A stretch of 64,000 nucleotides of DNA from Denitratisoma sp. DHT3 (lineage in GTDB: Bacteria > Pseudomonadota > Gammaproteobacteria > Burkholderiales > Rhodocyclaceae): NCBI RefSeq assembly GCF_007833355.1, contig NZ_CP020914.1, positions 916,047 to 980,046 on the forward strand, given 5' to 3'. Within the stretch, counting starts at the first letter, position 1. The number at the start of each line of letters is the position of its first letter. The translations under genes and the position numbers were made by a program. The notes under the pieces are model-generated. The model made no database searches. It had not been told where the DNA came from and saw only the letters and a program-made list of their open reading frames with translations. Shown here one piece after another: positions 34,204-44,228 of this stretch.

Positions 34204-36558
34204 TCAGGACGACGCGCTCCCTGCCTTCTCGAGCAACTGGACGAACTGACCGACAGGAACGGGGCGGCTGAACAAATATCCTTGCGCCTCGTCGCAACCG
34301 GAGCCGCCAAGAAAGGCCAGTTGCGCCTCGGTCTCCACGCCTTCGGCGATGACGGTCAGTTGCAGCGTATGTCCCAGCTGGATGATGGCCTTGACGATGG
34401 ACGCGCCATCGGCATGGGTCAACATGTCGCGCACGAAAGACCGGTCGATCTTGAGCTTGTCGACCGCCAACTGCTTGAGATAGGAAAGGCTGGAATAGCC
34501 CGTGCCGAAATCGTCGATCGAAAGCTTGACGCCAAGCCTCTTCAGGCCACGCAGGGTGCTCATGGTCGCATCCACGTCCTGCAGCAGGATCGACTCGGTC
34601 AATTCCAGTTCCAGGCATCTTGCGGGCAGGCCCGATCGATCCAGGGCCAAGGACACCATTTCCAGCACGTTGCCGCGTTTGAACTGCAAGGCCGAGAGAT
34701 TCACCGCGACCACCAGCGGCGCCTGTCGGCTATCCAGCCAGGCCTTGGCCTGACGGCAAGCCTCATTGAGCACCCATTCGCCGATCTGGATGATGTAGCC
34801 GTTCTGCTCGGCCAGAGGGATGAACTTCGCCGGCGGAATCAACCCATCGACCGGGTGCTGCCAGCGCACCAGGGCCTCGGCGCCGACGATCCGGCCAGTG
34901 CCGATATCGATCTGGGGCTGGTAGTGGAGGATGAACTCCCGGTTCCGGACCGCATCCAGCAGGCCGCTGGTCAGCCGCACCCGGTCCAGAGCGTCCGCAT
35001 TCATTTCGTGGGTGAAAAACCGGTAGGTGTTGCGACCGCACTCCTTGGCGTTGTGAACCGCCGTGTCCGCCCGTCTGAGCAAAGTATCGAAATCGCTGCC
35101 GTCGTTCGGGAACACGCTGATGCCAATGGAAAAGGTCACATTCATCGGGTTGCCATCGATGGCGACCGACTCGACGAAAGCCTCGCACAGGGCGTCGGCC
35201 ATATTGGCGATCTTCGCCGAATCCCGCATGCCCGTGAGCAGGATGACGAATTCGTCCCCGCTCAGGCGGCTGATCGTGCTGGTCGCCGGAACGCAGCGGT
35301 GCAGCCGCTCGACCGCCGTGACCAGCACCTTGTCGCCGGTATCGTGCCCGAGGCTGTCGTTGATCTGCTTGAAGTTGTCCAGGTCGAGATAGAACATCGC
35401 GACCATCGACTTCTCGCTGGCGGCAAGCAGCGCCGCCTGCTCGAAGCGGTCTCGCAGCAACAGGCGGTTGGGGAGGTGGGTCAGCGGGTCGAAGTGCGCG
35501 AGGAACGCCACCCTTTCCTTCGCCGCGGCATGCTCGGCGCGCGTGCGCAGCGTCACGATGCCATAGGCAAGGTCGTTGGCCATTTCCTCGAGCAGCCGGA
35601 CTTCTTCAGGATTGAACGCATCGACATCGCGTGAATAAATGGTCAGCGCGCCCAACGTCCTCGGATCCCCCCCCGAATCGCCGACGAGCGGCAAGGCGAT
35701 GCTGGATCGATAGCCACGCTGGACTGCCGCCTCGCGCCATGGCGCGAGCGTGGGATTGGTCAGCACGTCCTGATTGACGACCGTCTTGCCAAGCCGGATC
35801 GCCGTTCCCGTCGGTCCCCGGCCGCGTTCCGTGTCCGCCCAGCAGATGTCGATCTTTTCGAGATAGCCATCCTCGTAGCCGGACTGGGCGATCGGCTGCA
35901 CGCGCCTGGCCGGGTCGTATTCGGCGTAGCCGACCCAGGCCATCAGATAGCCTGCCCGTTCCACGCACAGGCGGCAGATCCCCGCCAGCAGCTTGTACTC
36001 GTCCTCCGCGTGCACCAACGCCATGTTGCAGTCGCTGAGCAGCCGCAGGGCTCGATTGAGCTTGCTCTGTTCCAGCTCCGCCTGCTTGCGCGCGCTCACG
36101 TCGTTGTACATCGACACGACGCTGCCGTCGGGAAGCTTGTAGACGAAGGTCTCCCGCCAACCCGAAACGCGCTCGTCGAAATACAAGGCGGCCGGGTGGT
36201 CTTCCGCCACGCCCGACTGCCAGACGCGCCGCAGCACATCGAGCAGGCCGAAGGCGGCGATGCCTGGGAAGACCTCCTCGATCCGCTTGCCCAGCGTCTC
36301 GGCGCGCTGAATCCGGTCCATTCTTTCCGCCGCACGGTTGAGCGCGGTCAAAACGAATTCGCCATCCACCGTGACGCTGAACACCGCCACGCCGCTGCTC
36401 ATGTTCTCGAACAGCGCATTCTTGTTGTTCTCGCTCTGCCGCAATTCGTCGGTCATGCGCTCCGCCAGGGCCTGCGCGCGACTCCGGCCGGTGACCAGCA
36501 GCCAGACCACCAGGGCCAACAGCACGCTGCCCGCACCGCCGGCAACAGCGACGATATC
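34204..36558 (-). pseudogene. C-terminal part (TM-PAS-GAF-GGDEF-EAL) of a CHASE-type cyclic-di-GMP enzyme split by an IS
   Basis: Domains in order: a membrane helix (GSVLLALVVWLLVTG), PAS, GAF (RGPTGTAIRLGKTVV), GGDEF with the active variant SGDEF and a canonical DNFKQINDSLGHDTGD, then EAL with EALVRW, ELTESILL and DDFGTGYSSLSYLK. All key EAL residues I can check are present. Upstream, the frame runs through the target duplication and 33 codons of the IS end up to ATG 36657, with other possible starts at 36582. A truncated hybrid protein lacking the sensor could therefore still be made. Its 5' half lies at 37642-38604. Confidence 0.88.
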
Positions 36559-37641
36559 TGTTGCATCCCGTGTGATCATATCCCGCTTCGTAGCTGGCCA
36601 CTCTTTCGAGCAAGAGAAGTGATGCGTGGTCTGATTGAAACCTTGAAAGCGAAGCAAGCGACATGAGTGAAGTCCACGCCCAAGCCCGAACGACCCCTCG
36701 AACGCGAACAGAGATCAAGCAGTCATCCGCATCGCTGGCTGAGTTGGCAGAACGCTACAACATCAGCGTAGCGACCGCGCGTAAGTGGAAGCGGCGCGAT
36801 AGTCCGGAGGATTTATCGCACCGCCCGCACAAGCTCTGTACCACGCTGACGCCTGCGCAAGAGGCGATTGTCGTGGCGTTACGGCGCCTGACGCTGCTGC
36901 CGTTAGATGACCTGGTGGCTGTGGTGCGCGAATTCATCAATCCGGAAGTCTCGCGCTCGGGACTGGATCGCTGCTTGCGCCGCCATGGCGTGGCCAACCT
37001 GCGCCAACAACAAGCCGAGGCACTGGCCGATGCAGGCGAAATCCAGCCCTCTGTCAAAACCTTCAAGGATTACGAGCCAGGCTTCCTGCACATGGATATC
37101 AAGTACTTACCGCAGATGCCCGACGAAAAAGAGCGGCGCTACCTGTTTGTGGCTATCGATCGCGCCACACGCTGGGTGTTCATGCATATCTATGCCGATC
37201 AAAGCGAGCGTAGCAGCGTGGATTTTTTGAACCGCCTGGAACGCGCCGCACCGATGAAGATCGTCAAACTGCTCACGGACAACGGCAGCCAGTTTACCGA
37301 CCGCTTCACAAGCAAAAAGCGTGAGCCCACAGGACGCCACGTCTTTGATGTACGCTGCGCGGCGCTGAACATCGAGCACCGCCTGTGCCCGCCACGCCAC
37401 CCGCAGACCAACGGGATGGTCGAGCGTTTCAATGGCCGAATCAGTGAGGTGGTGAGCCAGACCCGATTTGCTTCAGCCGCTGAGTTGGAGACGACGCTTG
37501 CGCGCTATGTAAAAACCTACAACCAGCAGATTCCGCAGCGCGCACTCAACCATCGTTCTCCCATTCAGGCGCTCAAGGAATGGCAGCAGAAAAAACCAGA
37601 ATTGTTCAAAAAACGTGTTTATAACCAGGCGGGACTAGACA
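36559..37641 (+). mobile_element. IS481-family insertion sequence, 1083 bp, with 6-bp target duplication
   Basis: The element is bounded by direct repeats GATATC at 36553-36558 and 37642-37647. Its ends are imperfect inverted repeats beginning TGTTGCATCCCG (left) and, read inward from the right, TGTCTAGTCCCG. It carries one transposase gene. Removing the element and one GATATC joins the flanks in frame (...RSSEAD-I-VAVAGG...), which independently fixes both boundaries. Confidence 0.9.
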
Positions 37642-37847
37642 GATATCCGCCTCGCTGCTCCGCAACTGGGCGTCGAACACGGGAAGCGAGCGGATCGAGA
37701 CCGTCCACCGATGGTCAAAAAGATCGATGGTCCGCAGGGTGTGGAATGCGGCATCCCGAGGAGCCGCCTGATCGTTCGAATCGAACATCAGTTGGCTTTT
37801 TCCGGTCTCGTTCCCATCGTAGATTTCGAGATCCAGGGAGGCATTGA
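36663..37847 (+). CDS. IS481-family transposase, reading through the element end
   Basis: The N-terminal helix-turn-helix (about 22-50; LAELAERYNISVATARKWKR) is followed by a DDE core. The first Asp lies in FLHMDIKYLP, the second in KLLTDNGSQFT and the Glu in TNGMVERFNGRI. Family members end near NQAGLD; here NQAGLD is encoded by the last bases of the element. With no stop there, the frame continues about 68 codons into the interrupted gene on the opposite strand, to 37847. The core looks intact, so the element may be active. The foreign tail could reduce activity. Confidence 0.88.
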   Translation: MSEVHAQARTTPRTRTEIKQSSASLAELAERYNISVATARKWKRRDSPEDLSHRPHKLCTTLTPAQEAIVVALRRLTLLPLDDLVAVVREFINPEVSRSGLDRCLRRHGVANLRQQQAEALADAGEIQPSVKTFKDYEPGFLHMDIKYLPQMPDEKERRYLFVAIDRATRWVFMHIYADQSERSSVDFLNRLERAAPMKIVKLLTDNGSQFTDRFTSKKREPTGRHVFDVRCAALNIEHRLCPPRHPQTNGMVERFNGRISEVVSQTRFASAAELETTLARYVKTYNQQIPQRALNHRSPIQALKEWQQKKPELFKKRVYNQAGLDRYPPRCSATGRRTREASGSRPSTDGQKDRWSAGCGMRHPEEPPDRSNRTSVGFFRSRSHRRFRDPGRH

Positions 37848-38604
37848 TTTCGCCGAAATGCTTCCCAAGTATTCCCGCCATCAGGTCGTTCATGCGAAAA
37901 GGCGCATAGACCCAGCCCACCAGATTCGTACGGCGCTCATCCGGCGTGCCGTGGGGCGCGTTGAAACGGAAGACCGGCAGATACATCAGAAATCCGGCCT
38001 GAGGGCTCTGATCGGTTTCCTGCAACAGCCGCACCTTGCCGGAAATCGTGGTCATTTCCTCATCCCGCGCCTGGGCCATCGCCTTGCGCCGCACCGGCTC
38101 GGAATACATGTCGAAACCGAAGGCGCGCTGATTGCGCCAATTGAACGGTTCCAGGTAAACGATGGAGGTATACACGTCCCGCTGGCCGCCGGGACGAATG
38201 TCGTAGCCTGGAAATCCTTCAGCCCGTATCGCGGCGACGTGACTCGCCTTCTGCGGCGCCGGGATCAGACGTGAAAACCCCACGCCCTGAATGCCGGGGT
38301 ACTTGCCTTCGAGCCTCAGGGTGCGAACGTATTCGGCGAACCCGGCACGCTCCACCGACTGCGACGCGGCGAACAGGCCGACCGCTCCGCTCAGCACCTG
38401 CTCGTAGTTGTGCAACCGCCGCTCGATGTTCTCGACGATCTCATTGACCCGGAACTCGAACTCGCCGCGAACCGTCTGCCGGACCGACTTCCAAACCTGG
38501 TCATGCAGCACGTAGGTCAGCGCCATTCCAAAGACGAGTATCACCCCGGGCAGCAGCAGGCGAAAAAACGAAGCTCGGCGGCTCGGGAATGAGCGATCTG
38601 ACAT
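37642..38604 (-). pseudogene. N-terminal part (CHASE sensor) of the interrupted cyclic-di-GMP enzyme
   Basis: This is the 5' half of the gene whose remainder is at 34204-36558. It starts at 38604 (MSDRSFPSRR). A membrane helix (LLLPGVILVFGMALTYVL) precedes an extracytoplasmic CHASE domain of about 240 residues (GAVGLFAASQSVERAGF, GVGFSRLIPAPQKASH, YDIRPGGQRDVYTSIVYLEP). The frame ends inside the IS at 37606 after 12 IS-encoded residues. Alone it would be a sensor domain without its second membrane helix or output. Confidence 0.88.
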
Positions 38605-38677
38605 GGACTCAAGTCTAACAGGGGAGTTGTCGCGCGAGCACTCCGCCCGTCCGCCCATTCGCAATGGGCCCCGTCAA

Positions 38678-38717
38678 GCAAAACGGGCCGGCGGAACGAT
38701 CCGCCGGCCCGTTTTGC
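38678..38717 (-). terminator. terminator at the end of the steroid C/D-ring operon
   Basis: GCAAAACGGGCCGGCGGA (38678-38695) and its perfect complement (38700-38717) form an 18-bp stem with a 4-nt loop, 20 nt after the ligase stop. The arm ends supply T-runs on both strands, so it can work in either direction. Confidence 0.88.
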
Positions 38718-38737
38718 TCAATCCCGGAAATTGCGCG

Positions 38738-40303
38738 TCAGGGCTTGAAGGCATCCCGCAGTTCCCGCTTCAGCACCTTGCCCGAGGCGTTGGTGGGGAA
38801 CGTCTTCTCGAAGCGCGCATAGCGCGGCACCTTGTAGTTGGACATGTTCTCCCGAGCCCAGCCGATCAGCCCCTTTTCGTCCAACGCGGCGCCGTCCTTC
38901 AGGATCACGAAGGCGCAGCCCACCTCGCCCATGCGCTCGTCGGGCACGCCCACCACGGCCACCTGGGCAATCGCGGGATGGACGCTGAGCAGCTTTTCCA
39001 CCTCGGCCGGATAGCAGTTGAAGCCGCCGACGATGAACATGTCCTTCAGGCGGTCGGTGATGCGCAGGTTGCCCCGCGCGTCGAGGATGCCGACGTCGCC
39101 GGTATGCAGCCAGCCCTCGGCGTCGATCGCCTCGCGGGTGCCCTCCTCGTCGTCCATGTAGCCCTTCATCACGCAATAGCCGCGGATCACGATCTCACCG
39201 GCCGTGCCCGCAGGCACCGGGTTGCCGGCCTCGTCCACGCAGCGCAGCTCGATGCCGGGGATCACCCGGCCACTGGTGGTGGCGATGGTTTCCGCATCCT
39301 CGCCGGGATCGCAGACGGTGGCGCAGCCGCCGCACTCGGTCAGGCCGTAGGCGGTCACCACCACCTTGAAGCCCAGCTCGTCGCGCATGCGCTGGATCAG
39401 CACCGGCGGAATGGTGGCGGCGCCGGTCACGGCGACCCGCAGGCTGGAGATGTCGTAGTCCTTCAGCCTGGGCGAGGCCAGCATCGTCAGGTACAGGGTG
39501 GGCGGGCCGGGCAGGAAGCTGATGCGCTCGTCGTTGATCAGCTTCAGCACGGTCTCGGCGTCGAACACCGCGCAGGGCAAGATGGTCGCGCCGCGCAGCA
39601 GGGCCGAGAACCAGCCGGCCTTGTAGCCGAAGGAATGGAAGAAGGGGTTGATCACCAGATAGCGGTCGCCCGGCCCCAGAGTCACCACGCTGGACCAGGC
39701 GTCGAAGGCCTGGACCACGGCGCTGTGCACCGACATCACGCCCTTGGAGCGGCCGGTGGTGCCGGAGGTGAACATCAGGTCGGAGAGGGAATCGGGCTTC
39801 ACCGTCTCCATCCGTGCCAGGGCGTCGGCCTCGGAGACCCGCCCCGCCAGCGCCATGAAATCGTCCCAGCCCTTGTCGCCGGCCTTGGCGGCGCGCAGCA
39901 CGAAGGTATGGGCCAGCCCGCCCACGTCCTGGCCCTGCAACATGTCGGGATAGTAGCTGCCCAGGAAATCGCCGGCGATGAACATCACCCTGGCGCCGCT
40001 GCGCTTCAGGATGTCGGCCGCTTCCATGCCCTTCATGCGGGTGTTGATGGGCACCAGCACGGCGCCAGCCGTCTGCAGGCCGAGGGCGGCGACGATCCAT
40101 TCCCACTGGTTGGGCGCCCAGATCGCCACCCGGTCGCCGACGCCCACGCCCAGGGCCATCAGGGCCCGGGCGGCCTGGAGCCGCAGGGCGTCCAGGTCGC
40201 GGTAGCTGATCTTGCGCTCCCCCTCCTCGATGGCGATGGCCTCCGGCCAGCGGGCGGCGGACTCCGCCATCGTGTGGGGAATGGTCAGGGTCTTGGGCAG
40301 CAT
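38738..40303 (-). CDS. fadD3: acyl-CoA ligase, FadD3-like (HIP-CoA synthetase candidate)
   Basis: This 521-residue AMP-forming ligase has P-loop MFTSGTTGRSKG, adenine motif YGLTECGG, hinge-region TGDVGILDARGNLRITDRLK and the C-terminal catalytic Lys in NASGKVLKREL. FadD3 activates HIP, the bicyclic acid left after rings A and B of a steroid are removed, to its CoA thioester. That name rests on its place at the end of an operon whose other members match the HIP pathway; sequence alone would give only medium/long-chain acyl-CoA synthetase. Confidence 0.8.
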   Translation of the reverse strand: MLPKTLTIPHTMAESAARWPEAIAIEEGERKISYRDLDALRLQAARALMALGVGVGDRVAIWAPNQWEWIVAALGLQTAGAVLVPINTRMKGMEAADILKRSGARVMFIAGDFLGSYYPDMLQGQDVGGLAHTFVLRAAKAGDKGWDDFMALAGRVSEADALARMETVKPDSLSDLMFTSGTTGRSKGVMSVHSAVVQAFDAWSSVVTLGPGDRYLVINPFFHSFGYKAGWFSALLRGATILPCAVFDAETVLKLINDERISFLPGPPTLYLTMLASPRLKDYDISSLRVAVTGAATIPPVLIQRMRDELGFKVVVTAYGLTECGGCATVCDPGEDAETIATTSGRVIPGIELRCVDEAGNPVPAGTAGEIVIRGYCVMKGYMDDEEGTREAIDAEGWLHTGDVGILDARGNLRITDRLKDMFIVGGFNCYPAEVEKLLSVHPAIAQVAVVGVPDERMGEVGCAFVILKDGAALDEKGLIGWARENMSNYKVPRYARFEKTFPTNASGKVLKRELRDAFKP

Positions 40304-40339
40304 AGGGTTCCTTGTGTGGTTCCGGTGTCGAGGCGACGT

Positions 40340-42016
40340 TCAGTTCTTGGCCAGATGGTTGGCGGCGCGGAAGCCGAAAACCATGCCGGGGCCGATCGTG
40401 CCGCCGGCGCCGGCATAGGCGCGGCCCAGCGCGGCGGCGGAGTTGTTGCCGATGCAGTAGAGGCCTGGAATCGGCTCGCCCGCCGTGTTGATCACCTGGG
40501 CATCGTCGGTGATGGCCGGCCCGCCCTTGGTGCCCGTGTCGCTGGGCCAGACCTTGAGGGCGTAGAACGGCCCCTTCTCGATCGGGATCAGGCAGGGGTT
40601 GGGCTTCACGGCCTTGTTGGACCAATAGCGGTCGTGGGGGTTGGAGCCCCGGTTGAACTCCAGGTCCACACCGGTGCGGGCGTACTCGTTGTGCTTACTC
40701 AGGGTTTCGGCCAGCCCGGCGGCATCGACGCCGATCTGGCGGGCCAGGCCCTCGACAGTGTCGGCCTTGAAGAAGAAGTCGCCGAACCACTCCCGGGGAA
40801 CCTTGCCGTCGGGCATCACGATGCTCGGCAGGACCGGACCCATGGGCGAATTCTTGCGGTAGTTGCTGTCGAACACGAACCAGGCGGGGATGCAGCCGCC
40901 GCTCTTGCGATGGTCCTCGTACATGGCGGACTGGAAGCGGTCGTAGGAGATCGCCTCGTTGACGAAGCGCCTGCCCTGCTTGTTGACCGCGACGAAGCCG
41001 CCCAGGCCCCGCTCCGAGAAGATCGGCTGCTGGCCCTGGGGCGCCCTGGGATTGGGTGTCGAGGGCGTGCCCCAGACCTGATCCATATTGTCCAGCCTGG
41101 CGCCGATGGCCTCGGCGGCGCGGATGGTGTCGCCAGTGTTGTTGTCCTTGGGCGCGGACGACCACTCCTGGCGGCTGGGCTGGGGCAGATATTTGTCGCG
41201 CATTTCCTGATTGCGCTCGAAGCCGCCGGCCGCCAGGATCACGCCCTTGCGCGCCCGGATCGTCAGCGGCTTGCCGTCCTTCCTGGCCACCACGCCGGCG
41301 ACCCGGCCGTTCTCCACCACCAGCGACTCCAGCGGACAGTTCAGCCACAGGGGCATGTCGCGCACCAGCATCGAATGACGCAAGGAAGCGATCAGCGCAT
41401 TGCCCAGGCACAGGCGACGGTCGCGCTTGGTCTTCAGACGCCAGGGGTAGTCGAGGTAATAGCGGCCCATGGTCTTGATGGTGAGCCAGACCCAGCCCGG
41501 CCCCTTGGTGGCCAGGGTGTTGGCCTCCGGCGCCGTCATGCCGACGCCGTTCAAGGCCACGCCGATATGGGACTCGCGCAGATTCTGAAGCTCGTCGCCC
41601 AACAGGGCGGCGTTGAAGGGCACCGGCTCCATGGAGCGGCCGCCGGGCCTGGCCTCGGGCATTTCCTGGTAGTAGTCGGGGTATTCCGGGCAGACCTTGT
41701 AGCGCACCGAGGTCTTCTCGTTGACGTAGCGGATCATCTCCCCGCCGCTGTCGAGGAAGGCGCGGATCTTGCCGTCGGTGGAGGTATCGCCCACCGCCGC
41801 CTTGAGATAGGTGTAGGCGCTCTCGTAGCTGTCCTCCACCTGGCCGTTCATGGGAATCCACAGCACGCCGCCGGAAGTGGCGGACGTGCCGCCGTACTTG
41901 TCGCTCTTCTCGATCACCAGCACCTTCATGCCCAGATCGTGGCAACGCACCGCCGACAGCAGCGCGCCACCGCCGGAGCCCACCACCACTACATCGAATT
42001 CCGCGTTCTCGCTCAT
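40340..42016 (-). CDS. FAD-binding dehydrogenase, 3-ketosteroid dehydrogenase (KstD)-like
   Basis: This 558-residue flavoprotein of the fumarate reductase/KstD superfamily has an N-terminal FAD motif VVVVGSGGGALLSAV, KYGGTSATSGGVLWIP in the isoalloxazine region and a C-terminal IGNNSAAALGRAYAGAGGTI. KstD enzymes introduce a double bond beside a ketone. In this operon it could act on the bicyclic CoA ester or on a steroid ring. The start at 42016 (MSENAEF) follows AGGGGAAG, whereas the longer frame to 42046 has none. Confidence 0.85.
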   Translation of the reverse strand: MSENAEFDVVVVGSGGGALLSAVRCHDLGMKVLVIEKSDKYGGTSATSGGVLWIPMNGQVEDSYESAYTYLKAAVGDTSTDGKIRAFLDSGGEMIRYVNEKTSVRYKVCPEYPDYYQEMPEARPGGRSMEPVPFNAALLGDELQNLRESHIGVALNGVGMTAPEANTLATKGPGWVWLTIKTMGRYYLDYPWRLKTKRDRRLCLGNALIASLRHSMLVRDMPLWLNCPLESLVVENGRVAGVVARKDGKPLTIRARKGVILAAGGFERNQEMRDKYLPQPSRQEWSSAPKDNNTGDTIRAAEAIGARLDNMDQVWGTPSTPNPRAPQGQQPIFSERGLGGFVAVNKQGRRFVNEAISYDRFQSAMYEDHRKSGGCIPAWFVFDSNYRKNSPMGPVLPSIVMPDGKVPREWFGDFFFKADTVEGLARQIGVDAAGLAETLSKHNEYARTGVDLEFNRGSNPHDRYWSNKAVKPNPCLIPIEKGPFYALKVWPSDTGTKGGPAITDDAQVINTAGEPIPGLYCIGNNSAAALGRAYAGAGGTIGPGMVFGFRAANHLAKN

Positions 42017-42049
42017 CGTCTTCCCCTTCGATCGTTGTTGAACCACCCG

Positions 42050-42430
42050 TCAGACGGGCTTCATGTCCTCTTGGCCCCAGTAGGCGCGCATGGCGCTGAT
42101 CTTGCCCTGGGCGTCGAACTCCATGACCTCGACCAGTTCGATGCGGCTCGGCCCCAACCCCGGCACCTCGACCAGCACTTCCGCCACCATCGCGGCGCTG
42201 TTGCCGAAGGAGCCATAGGGCCCGGACAGCACGTTGATCTTCACGCCCGAGGCGCAGGCGCCCTGGTAGAACTTGGCGATGGCCTCGCGTCCACTCTGGG
42301 CGGGAGAGCCCACCGGGTCCTCGATGGTGGCGTTGTCGGCATAGAGCGCCACCACGGCCTCGGCATCGCCCGCGCTCACCAGCGACGCATACTTGGTCAT
42401 CACAGCCTTCATTTCCGCCGATGTTGGCAT
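42050..42430 (-). CDS. ketosteroid isomerase-like (SnoaL/NTF2 fold) protein
   Basis: At 126 residues this is the usual length of steroid delta-isomerase. MTKYASLVSAGDAEAVVALYADNATIEDPVGS matches the KSI N-terminal pattern, and a later MEFDAQGKISAMRAYWG provides Asp in the region of the KSI acid. Tyr and Asp roles are inferred by position only. I reject the longer frame to 42475 because it runs into the terminator at 42472-42502. ACGGAGG lies before ATGATG at 42433/42430. Confidence 0.76.
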   Translation of the reverse strand: MPTSAEMKAVMTKYASLVSAGDAEAVVALYADNATIEDPVGSPAQSGREAIAKFYQGACASGVKINVLSGPYGSFGNSAAMVAEVLVEVPGLGPSRIELVEVMEFDAQGKISAMRAYWGQEDMKPV

Positions 42431-42471
42431 CATCCGTCCTCCGTCCTCATGGGTATGTTTTTTCATGAAAA

Positions 42472-42502
42472 ACACGGGGCCGTCATTGACGCGGCCCCGT
42501 GT
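42472..42502 (-). terminator. terminator between thiolase and isomerase-like genes
   Basis: ACACGGGGCCG (42472-42482) pairs with CGGCCCCGTGT (42492-42502) over a 9-nt loop. On the minus strand the stem is followed by TTTTT. Genes 42050-38738 may therefore form a separate or attenuated transcript. Confidence 0.82.
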
Positions 42503-42540
42503 GGATTATTACTGAACGCTCCGTCACTAAGAACGAGAGC

Positions 42541-43743
42541 TTAGACGATTTCGAACAAACCGGCAGCCCCCATGCCGCCGCCGATGCACATCGAGACGAC
42601 CACATAGCGCTCGCCGCGACGGCGCGCTTCCAGCAGCGCGGTGCCCACCAGACGGGCGCCGGACATGCCGAAGGGATGGCCGATGGCGATGGCGCCGCCG
42701 TTGACGTTCAGGCGGTCGTTGGGGATGCCCAGCTGGTCGCGGCAGTACACCACCTGGCAGGCGAAAGCTTCGTTGATTTCCCAGAGGCCGATGTCCGACA
42801 CCTTGAGGTTGTGGCGGACCAGGAGTTTCGGGATCGCGAAGACAGGACCGATCCCCATTTCCTCGGCCTTGCAGCCGGCCAGCGCCAGACCGCGATACAC
42901 GCCCAGGGGCTCGAGGCCACGCTCCTTGGCCATCTCGCGGCTCATCAGCACCGAGGCGGAGGCGCCGTCGGACAGCTGGGAGGCGTTGCCGGCGGTGATG
43001 AACTGGCCTTCCTTGACCCACTGGCCGTTCTTATAAACGGGCTTCAGGCCGGCCAGGCTCTCCAGCGTCGTGTCGGCGCGGTTGCCCTCGTCCTTGGTGA
43101 GGGTCACGGTTTCCTTGGTGGTGGGGTTGCCTTCCTTGTCGAAAAGCTGCTTCTCGACGGTGATCGGCACGATCTCGTCGTTGAAGACGCCCTTGGCCTG
43201 GGCTTCCGCGGTGCGCTGCTGGCTTTGCAGGGCGTACTCGTCCTGCGCGGCGCGGGAGATGTTGTAGCGCTGGGAAACGATCTCGGCGGTCTCGATCATC
43301 GGCGCATAGGCGGTGGGATAGGCCGCCAGCACGGCCTTGGAGGGCGTGCGATGGGCGTTCTTGAACTTGTTCTGCACCAGGGAGATGGACTCCAGGCCGC
43401 CGGCGACGATGATGTCGCGCTCGTTGGCCATGATGCTCTTGGCGGCGTCGGCGATGGCCACCAGGCCCGAGGCGCACATGCGGTCCAGGGCCATGCCGGG
43501 CACGGTGTCGGGCAGGCCGGCGGTGTACACCGACAGGCGGCCCAGGGTGTAGCCCTGAGTACCCTGCTGGGCCGACACGCCGATGATCACGTCATCCACC
43601 TCGGCGGGGTTGAGCTTGGCGCGCTCGACGGCGGCCTTGACCACATGGCCGCCCATCACGGGGGCTTCGGTATCGTTGAAGGCGCCGCGGTAGGCTTTGC
43701 CGATGCCGGTACGGGCGGTGCTGACGATGACGGCTTCTTTCAT
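42541..43743 (-). CDS. acetyl-CoA acetyltransferase (thiolase), steroid-type
   Basis: This 400-residue thiolase has nucleophilic Cys in [10 protein letters not shown], His in [22 protein letters not shown] and the second Cys in [12 protein letters not shown]. It cleaves a 3-oxoacyl-CoA with CoA, releasing acetyl- or propionyl-CoA. It is one of two thiolases in the block (the other is at 46181). One may serve the steroid side chain and one the C/D rings; sequence by eye does not tell which. Confidence 0.9.
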   Translation of the reverse strand: MKEAVIVSTARTGIGKAYRGAFNDTEAPVMGGHVVKAAVERAKLNPAEVDDVIIGVSAQQGTQGYTLGRLSVYTAGLPDTVPGMALDRMCASGLVAIADAAKSIMANERDIIVAGGLESISLVQNKFKNAHRTPSKAVLAAYPTAYAPMIETAEIVSQRYNISRAAQDEYALQSQQRTAEAQAKGVFNDEIVPITVEKQLFDKEGNPTTKETVTLTKDEGNRADTTLESLAGLKPVYKNGQWVKEGQFITAGNASQLSDGASASVLMSREMAKERGLEPLGVYRGLALAGCKAEEMGIGPVFAIPKLLVRHNLKVSDIGLWEINEAFACQVVYCRDQLGIPNDRLNVNGGAIAIGHPFGMSGARLVGTALLEARRRGERYVVVSMCIGGGMGAAGLFEIV

Positions 43744-43768
43744 GATCGTTCCTTTCCAGAGGCGGAAT

Positions 43769-44227
43769 TCAGTTGAAGAAATAACGGCTGATGGTGTCGG
43801 CGACGCAGGCGGGACGCTCCTGGCCCTCGATCTCCACGGTGACGCGGATCGTGGCCTGGACGCCCTCGCCGGCCGGCTCGGCCTTGATCAGCTCGCAGCG
43901 GCCGCGCACGCGGGAACCCACCTTCACGGTATTGGGAAAACGGATTTTCTCGCAACCGTAGTTCACGCCCATTTTCATGTTCTCCAGGGCGATCACCTGG
44001 GGCATGAAGTAATTGACCAGGGAGAGCGTCAGATAGCCATGGGCGATGCAGGCGCCGAAAGGGCCGTCCTTGGCTTTGACAGGGTCCACGTGAATCCACT
44101 GATGGTCGCCCGTGGCGTCGGCGAACTGATTGATGCGGTCCTGCTCGATGGCGAGCCAGTCGCTGGTACCCAGCTCCTTGCCCTGCAGGTCGATCACGGA
44201 CTGGTTGGAATTGAAGACGACAGCCAT
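43769..44227 (-). CDS. MaoC-family (R)-specific enoyl-CoA hydratase
   Basis: This 152-residue hot-dog-fold protein has the hydratase 2 motif [15 protein letters not shown] (catalytic Asp and His) and [10 protein letters not shown]. It would hydrate an enoyl-CoA made by the acyl-CoA dehydrogenases of the block. It starts behind AAGGAGG and is followed after 25 nt by the thiolase gene, a natural pair for a beta-oxidation round. Confidence 0.87.
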   Translation of the reverse strand: MAVVFNSNQSVIDLQGKELGTSDWLAIEQDRINQFADATGDHQWIHVDPVKAKDGPFGACIAHGYLTLSLVNYFMPQVIALENMKMGVNYGCEKIRFPNTVKVGSRVRGRCELIKAEPAGEGVQATIRVTVEIEGQERPACVADTISRYFFN

Positions 44228-44228
44228 G

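Noticed and set aside
38603..42544. A 1313-codon plus-strand open frame opposite the ligase, KstD-like and KSI-like genes
   Set aside because: Composition is His/Gly/Gln/Arg-rich with no domain motif. It is the antisense shadow of well-supported minus-strand genes in very GC-rich DNA. The same applies to 46118-49657 (+), 4616-6574 (+), 12154-14139 (-), 59678-62329 (-), 14904-16490 (-) and 9816-11111 (-).
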